The translations under genes were made by a program, and so were the position numbers. Positions 60,952 to 64,000 of a stretch of DNA of 64,000 bases are shown piece after piece (the stretch's first letter is position 1; every line of letters begins with the position of its first letter). The notes beneath the pieces were generated by a model. That model was not told where the DNA came from, searched no databases, and saw only the letters and a program-made list of their open reading frames with translations. The stretch spans positions 13,745 to 77,744 of the forward strand of contig CAYMJV010000003.1 in the NCBI GenBank assembly GCA_964390545.1, written 5' to 3'. The stretch is from CAYMJV01 sp964390545 (lineage in GTDB: Bacteria > Desulfobacterota > BSN033 > UBA1163).

Positions 60952-61167
60952 ATGGCGACATCGGTAACCGTCCCAATGGTGGGTAAAATTGTTTCTGTGA
61001 CCGTGAAAGTTGGAGATCGGATACAGGAAAATGATCAGGTAGCAGTTTTAGAGGCGATGAAGATGGAGATGCCAATCGTTGCGCCAGTCACCGGAACGGT
61101 AAAAGAAGTTTCCGTGAAAGCAGGTCAGGAGGTTGAAGCCGAAGCAGTGATTGCCGTCATCGAGTAG
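60952..61167 (+). CDS. Biotin carrier protein (single biotinyl domain), orphan
   Basis: A 71-residue biotinyl domain, LEAMKMEMPIVAPVTGTVKE, with biotin on Lys37. It follows the acyl-CoA dehydrogenase by 30 bp with CAGGGAGGAAAACC. No carboxylase, decarboxylase or transcarboxylase gene lies next to it, so its partners are elsewhere; a glutaconyl-CoA decarboxylase carrier (GcdC-like) would fit the neighbour's role. It could also serve the carboxylase at 17870-22855. Confidence 0.88.
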   Translation: MATSVTVPMVGKIVSVTVKVGDRIQENDQVAVLEAMKMEMPIVAPVTGTVKEVSVKAGQEVEAEAVIAVIE

Positions 61168-61192
61168 CAATGAGGTGAGGGGGAAGGAGCGG

Positions 61193-61654
61193 ATGGAAGA
61201 AGATCTGCTGAATCAGATGAGCATACGGCTTTTGACCCTTAGTGACCTCGATGCGATCGTTGAAATCGATCGTAAGGTTTTGGGAAAACCCCGGCAAGAT
61301 TTTTGGAAGAAGAGAATGGAGCAGATCAGCGCCACCCGATATCCTCATTCCTGTCTGGTGGCTGAATTGGAAGGGAAAGTGATCGGATTTATTCTGGGTG
61401 AGGTAAGCGGATGGGAATTCGGCGTCCCGGATACGATCGGTTGGATCAACACGATCGGAGTCGATCCGGCTTATCAGCATCGGGGCGTGGCAAAAAGATT
61501 AGGGGAAGAGTTTATCAAGAATGTGAAAGCGATCGGTGTGAGCCTGGTCTATACCTTGGTCAATTGGAGTGATTGGGATCTCCTCAAGTTTTTCCGTGCC
61601 ATGGGCTTTGCGCGGGGAGGGGATATGATCAACCTAGAATTGAAGATTGATTAG
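61193..61654 (+). CDS. GNAT-family N-acetyltransferase (RimI-like)
   Basis: A 153-residue acetyltransferase. SIRLLTLSDLDAIVEIDRKV starts the fold, IGWINTIGVDPAYQHRGVAK then RLGEEFIKN is the acetyl-CoA pyrophosphate loop (Q/RxxGxG/A reads QHRGVA), and FFRAMGFARGGDMINLEL ends it. ATG 61193 has GGGAAGGAGCGG upstream. In this operon it may acylate lysines of the acyl-CoA enzymes, matching the deacetylase at 50860 (speculative). Confidence 0.86.
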   Translation: MEEDLLNQMSIRLLTLSDLDAIVEIDRKVLGKPRQDFWKKRMEQISATRYPHSCLVAELEGKVIGFILGEVSGWEFGVPDTIGWINTIGVDPAYQHRGVAKRLGEEFIKNVKAIGVSLVYTLVNWSDWDLLKFFRAMGFARGGDMINLELKID

Positions 61655-61659
61655 GGCAT

Positions 61660-61810
61660 GGTTATGGTTAAGGTTACGGTTAAGAAGCCCGTTTGGTCTG
61701 CGGGGAAAGGGTTACGTGAAGTTTTAAAGACCAGCAACATAACCGAATAACGAAACGGGCATCTTTGCCGTTACCGTAAGACAAAACCTTTATCTTCTGT
61801 AAGCATTCAA
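61660..61810. repeat. Tandem hexamer and inverted repeat between acetyltransferase and SDR genes
   Basis: Four hexamers GGTTAT-GGTTAA-GGTTAC-GGTTAA occupy 61660-61683. AAGCCCGTTTGGTC at about 61685-61699 is then inverted as GACC...AAACGGGC near 61747-61760, and the final TTACGGT-type unit CCGTTACCGTAA repeats the hexamer theme. It looks like a dispersed intergenic element; I see no coding sequence. Confidence 0.5.
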
Positions 61811-61832
61811 ATTGCACATTGGGGGTGAACGG

Positions 61833-62588
61833 ATGGGTCGATTGGAGGGTAGGGCTGCTGTCGTTACAGGGGGAGGGAGAGGGATTGGAAGAGCCGTCTG
61901 CCTTGCCTTTGCCAAGGAAGGGGCAGATGTCATCGTCAACTATGCAAGCAAGGATCAGCCTGCTCAAGAAGTAGTTCGAATGATTCAGGAGATGGGTCGA
62001 AAGGCCGTCGCGGTTAAGGGAAACGTAGCCATGAAGGCAGATGTTGAGAGAATCATTCTGGCGGCTGTTGAAAATTTTGGAAAGATTGACATTCTGGTGA
62101 ACAATGCAGGGGTATCGAAACCAAACATGCTCTATAAAATGACGGAGGAGCAGTGGGATGAGGTGGTGGACATTCACCTCAAAGGACCCTTCCTATGCAT
62201 CCAGGCAGCATCAAAATATATGATGGAGAAGAAGCACGGGAAAATTATCAATATGACTTCTTCAGCTGGGTTGTGGGGAACGAAAGGACAGATCAATTAT
62301 AGTTCAGCAAAAGGAGGGATCATCGCTCTGACCAAGTCGGCTGCACGAGAATTGGCTGGTTATGGGATTACGGTGAATGCTGTCCAGCCGGGATATGTAA
62401 GTACTGAGATGTTCGAGAAGGTTAAAGCAGACCCAAAGCTGATGGAGATTTATACGGGCAGGATTTTGCTGGGTCGATTTGCGGAACCAGAAGAGGTAGC
62501 TCCAACCTTCGTCTTCTTGGCATCGGACGAGTCGAACTATATTACCGGCCAACTCTTCTGTGTGGATGGTGGACTCGGGATGACGTAA
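61833..62588 (+). CDS. Short-chain dehydrogenase/reductase (FabG-like)
   Basis: A 251-residue NAD(P)-dependent oxidoreductase. VVTGGGRGIGRAVCLAFAKE is the cofactor loop, NNAGVSKPN the central strand, INMTSSAG holds the catalytic Ser and INYSSAKGGIIALTKSAARE the Tyr-x-x-x-Lys. ATG 61833 has GGGGGTGAACGG upstream. Placed just before had and oah, it may oxidise a 3-hydroxyacyl-CoA such as 3-hydroxypimelyl-CoA, or be a general 3-oxoacyl reductase. Confidence 0.88.
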   Translation: MGRLEGRAAVVTGGGRGIGRAVCLAFAKEGADVIVNYASKDQPAQEVVRMIQEMGRKAVAVKGNVAMKADVERIILAAVENFGKIDILVNNAGVSKPNMLYKMTEEQWDEVVDIHLKGPFLCIQAASKYMMEKKHGKIINMTSSAGLWGTKGQINYSSAKGGIIALTKSAARELAGYGITVNAVQPGYVSTEMFEKVKADPKLMEIYTGRILLGRFAEPEEVAPTFVFLASDESNYITGQLFCVDGGLGMT

Positions 62589-62589
62589 T

Positions 62590-62700
62590 TAATTGCAGAT
62601 TGCGGATTGCGGAGTGGCGAATTTCAGGGCTAAAGCCCTGAGTTACGTAACTCAGCCCTTTAGGGCTGAATTCCGCATTCCGAAATCCGAATTCCAAAAT
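62590..62700. repeat. Nested palindromic repeat upstream of had
   Basis: Core: CAGGGCTAAAGCCCTGAGTT then ACGTAACTCAGCCCTTTAGG, which holds GGGC-TAAA-GCCC and GCCC-TTTA-GGGC hairpins inside a larger inverted repeat around TTACGTAA. Flanks carry GCAGATTGCGGATTGCGGA and GAATTCCGCATTCCGAAATC, typical of dispersed intergenic repeats. No gene fits. Confidence 0.7.
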
Positions 62701-62719
62701 AGAAAGGGGGGTGAAACAA

Positions 62720-63832
62720 ATGGCAGCAATACCTGAAAAGATTGAAACGTGGCAAATGGTTCAGCCAACTACCAAGAATAAGGACACAGGAGAGGTCATA
62801 CCCGGGAAGTTGGCAAAGGCTTCAATTCCAGTCCCGACCTTAGGGCCCGGAGATGTGTTGGTCAAGGTGGCAGGATGTGGTGTCTGTCATACCGACTTAG
62901 GTTACTTTTACGATGGTGTGCCCACCGTGTCGAAGCCGCCTTTAACCCTGGGACATGAGATCAGCGGGACCGTCGTTGCCGGGGATGAGAAATGGATTGG
63001 CAAAGAGGTCATCATTCCTGCGGTGATGCCCTGCCGTCAATGTCTGCTTTGCAAAACCGGTAGAGGAAATCGTTGTTTAGTCCAGAAGATGCCTGGAAAC
63101 AGCCTGGGGATCTACGGCGGATTTTCAAGTCATATTCCCGTGCCTTCCATCGACCTCTGTGCGGTGAGAAACCGTGGCAGTATCCCTCTGGAACAATTAG
63201 CGGTGGTCGCGGATGCTGTGACCACACCCTACCAGGCAGCTAAGAGAGCAGATCTTCAACCTGGAGATAATGTCATCATCATCGGGGTCACCGGAGGCGT
63301 GGGTGTTTATATGGCTCAGACAGCCAAAGCCTTAGGTGCGAAGGCCGTCATCGGGATTGCGAGAAATCCTGAGAAATTACAGAGGGCATTAAAATATGGA
63401 GCTGATTTTGTGATCAGTTCACAAGACAAGGCCGTCAAGGATCTCCGAAATGAATTTCGAGATATCTGCAAGAAGAATGGTTTGGAGGCTGGTTTTGGAT
63501 GGAAGATCTTTGAGATAACCGGAACCAAGGCAGGGCAGGAGATTGCTCTGGAAATGCTCTCCTTCACCGGAAAGTTGATTTTGATCGGATTCGGGATGGC
63601 CAAGAATGAGTACAGCGTTTCCCGGCTCATGGCCTTTGATGCAGAGATGATCGGAACATGGGGATGTTTGCCAGAATATTATCCGATCGTTCTGGATATG
63701 GTCCTCTCGAAAAAAATTGATATCGGTCCATTCGTAGAAACAAGACCGATGAGCCAAATTGCGTCTGTCTTCGATGAGGTTCATAAAGCGGGTTCTCCAG
63801 CAAAGAGAATGGTTCTGACACCTGATTTTTAA
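62720..63832 (+). CDS. had: 6-Hydroxycyclohex-1-ene-1-carbonyl-CoA dehydrogenase (Had-like alcohol dehydrogenase)
   Basis: A 370-residue zinc-dependent medium-chain dehydrogenase. Catalytic zinc ligands in GCGVCHTDLGYFYDGV and LGHEISGTVV, structural zinc cysteines in CRQCLLCKTGRGNRC, and Rossmann GVTGGVGVYMAQT. ATG 62720 follows GAAAGGGGGGTG. The placement directly before the oah start and its length (Had about 370) support the benzoyl-CoA pathway role: oxidising 6-hydroxy- to 6-oxocyclohex-1-ene-1-carbonyl-CoA with NAD. Other zinc ADH functions are possible by sequence alone. Confidence 0.8.
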   Translation: MAAIPEKIETWQMVQPTTKNKDTGEVIPGKLAKASIPVPTLGPGDVLVKVAGCGVCHTDLGYFYDGVPTVSKPPLTLGHEISGTVVAGDEKWIGKEVIIPAVMPCRQCLLCKTGRGNRCLVQKMPGNSLGIYGGFSSHIPVPSIDLCAVRNRGSIPLEQLAVVADAVTTPYQAAKRADLQPGDNVIIIGVTGGVGVYMAQTAKALGAKAVIGIARNPEKLQRALKYGADFVISSQDKAVKDLRNEFRDICKKNGLEAGFGWKIFEITGTKAGQEIALEMLSFTGKLILIGFGMAKNEYSVSRLMAFDAEMIGTWGCLPEYYPIVLDMVLSKKIDIGPFVETRPMSQIASVFDEVHKAGSPAKRMVLTPDF

Positions 63833-63840
63833 GCATAAAA

Positions 63841-63888
63841 TCCCCCCTTTCCCCCCCCCTTTGCTAAAGGGGGGTGGGGGGGATTAGG
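63841..63888. repeat. C/G-rich palindromic repeat between had and oah
   Basis: CCCCCCTTT-GCT-AAAGGGGGG at 63854-63874 (9-bp stem, 3-nt loop) followed by TGGGGGGGATTAGG. Same family as 7262-7352. In the had-oah mRNA it would form a stable stem between the two genes. Confidence 0.65.
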
Positions 63889-63923
63889 ATGTCAATTTTA
63901 AAAAATTGAAAGGAGGGATTTGT

Positions 63924-64000
63924 ATGGCATTGGATTGGTTGGTACGAGATAATAAACCGAAAGATCACAACCTTTTTGGGGATCAGTTTTTTGGAACCAC
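63924..64000 (+). CDS. bamA: 6-Oxocyclohex-1-ene-1-carbonyl-CoA hydrolase (Oah/BamA), 5' end only
   Basis: ATG 63924 with AGGAGG at 63911-63916 opens a frame reading MALDWLVRDNKPKDHNLFGD QFFGT before the window ends. The RDNKPKDHNLFGDQxFGT stretch is characteristic of BamA/Oah ring-opening hydrolases of the benzoyl-CoA pathway, which form 3-hydroxypimelyl-CoA. Its position immediately after had is the order known from Thauera and other degraders. Only 25 residues are visible. Confidence 0.75.
   Translation, partial: MALDWLVRDNKPKDHNLFGDQFFGT

Noticed and set aside
61660..61683. GGTTAN hexamer array as a CRISPR or telomere-like repeat.
   Set aside because: Only four units, no spacers, no cas genes; part of an intergenic repeat.
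1..64000. tRNA, rRNA, CRISPR, prophage, toxin-antitoxin or restriction genes.
   Set aside because: None could be supported on either strand by reading the sequence.

Overview
The window looks like a chromosomal piece of a strictly anaerobic, aromatic- or hydrocarbon-degrading bacterium, most likely a deltaproteobacterium in the Desulfobacterota/Syntrophia sense. This is inferred from gene content only: a glycyl radical enzyme with its activase, benzoyl-CoA-reductase/2-hydroxyacyl-CoA-dehydratase-like subunits, many CoA transferases and acyl-CoA dehydrogenases, 6-hydroxycyclohex-1-ene-1-carbonyl-CoA dehydrogenase followed by the start of the ring-opening hydrolase, and intergenic repeat families that are common in such genomes. 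Nearly all genes lie on the + strand. No rRNA, tRNA, CRISPR array, intact transposase or plasmid/phage gene was seen.

Layout. 1-15.8 kb: a BcrB/HgdB-like subunit, five family III (CaiB/BaiF) CoA transferases, a UroD-like protein, a metallo-beta-lactamase-fold hydrolase, an alpha/beta hydrolase, a transglutaminase-TPR protein, a nitronate-monooxygenase-like flavoprotein, a TetR regulator with a promoter and palindromic operator, and an acyl-CoA dehydrogenase. Between them lies a scar made of two gene fragments (amidohydrolase 3' end and ADP-forming acyl-CoA synthetase ATP-grasp end). 16-29 kb: AtuA-like pair, a four-gene biotin-dependent carboxylase with two different carboxyltransferase subunits, an HMG-CoA-synthase-like/DUF35 fusion, a thiolase, and a glycyl radical enzyme with an atypical active site plus its radical-SAM activase. 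29-36.2 kb: a complete LIV-type ABC importer (livG, livH, livM, livK, livF) with an acyl-CoA synthetase embedded in it. 36.3-44.8 kb: a beta-oxidation set (3-hydroxyacyl-CoA dehydrogenase, three enoyl-CoA hydratases, DUF35 + thiolase), an AMP-dependent ligase and a class I CoA transferase. 44.9-48.7 kb: acyl-CoA dehydrogenase and a second 2-hydroxyacyl-CoA dehydratase-like pair. 48.9-55.9 kb: acyl-CoA dehydrogenase relic, amidohydrolase, deacetylase-like protein, nitroreductase, archaeal-type phosphoglycerate mutase, radical SAM protein and a secreted protein. 55.9-64 kb: minus-strand DUF35/thiolase and mltG/ruvX, then a plus-strand module of glutaryl-CoA-dehydrogenase-like enzyme, biotin carrier, acetyltransferase, SDR, Had and the start of Oah (BamA).

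How it fits together (inference): substrates enter through the Liv importer, are activated by AMP ligases or by CoA transfer, are processed by dehydrogenase/hydratase/dehydrogenase/thiolase steps analogous to the Bbs (benzylsuccinate) logic of CoA transferase + ACAD + ECH + HAD + OB-fold/thiolase, and aromatic intermediates leave through benzoyl-CoA, ring opening and glutaryl-CoA. The most novel-looking unit is 16.0-28.9 kb, where an AtuA-type protein, a two-CT carboxylase, an HMGCS-DUF35 fusion/thiolase pair and an unusual glycyl radical enzyme are collinear; no described pathway that I know combines them.
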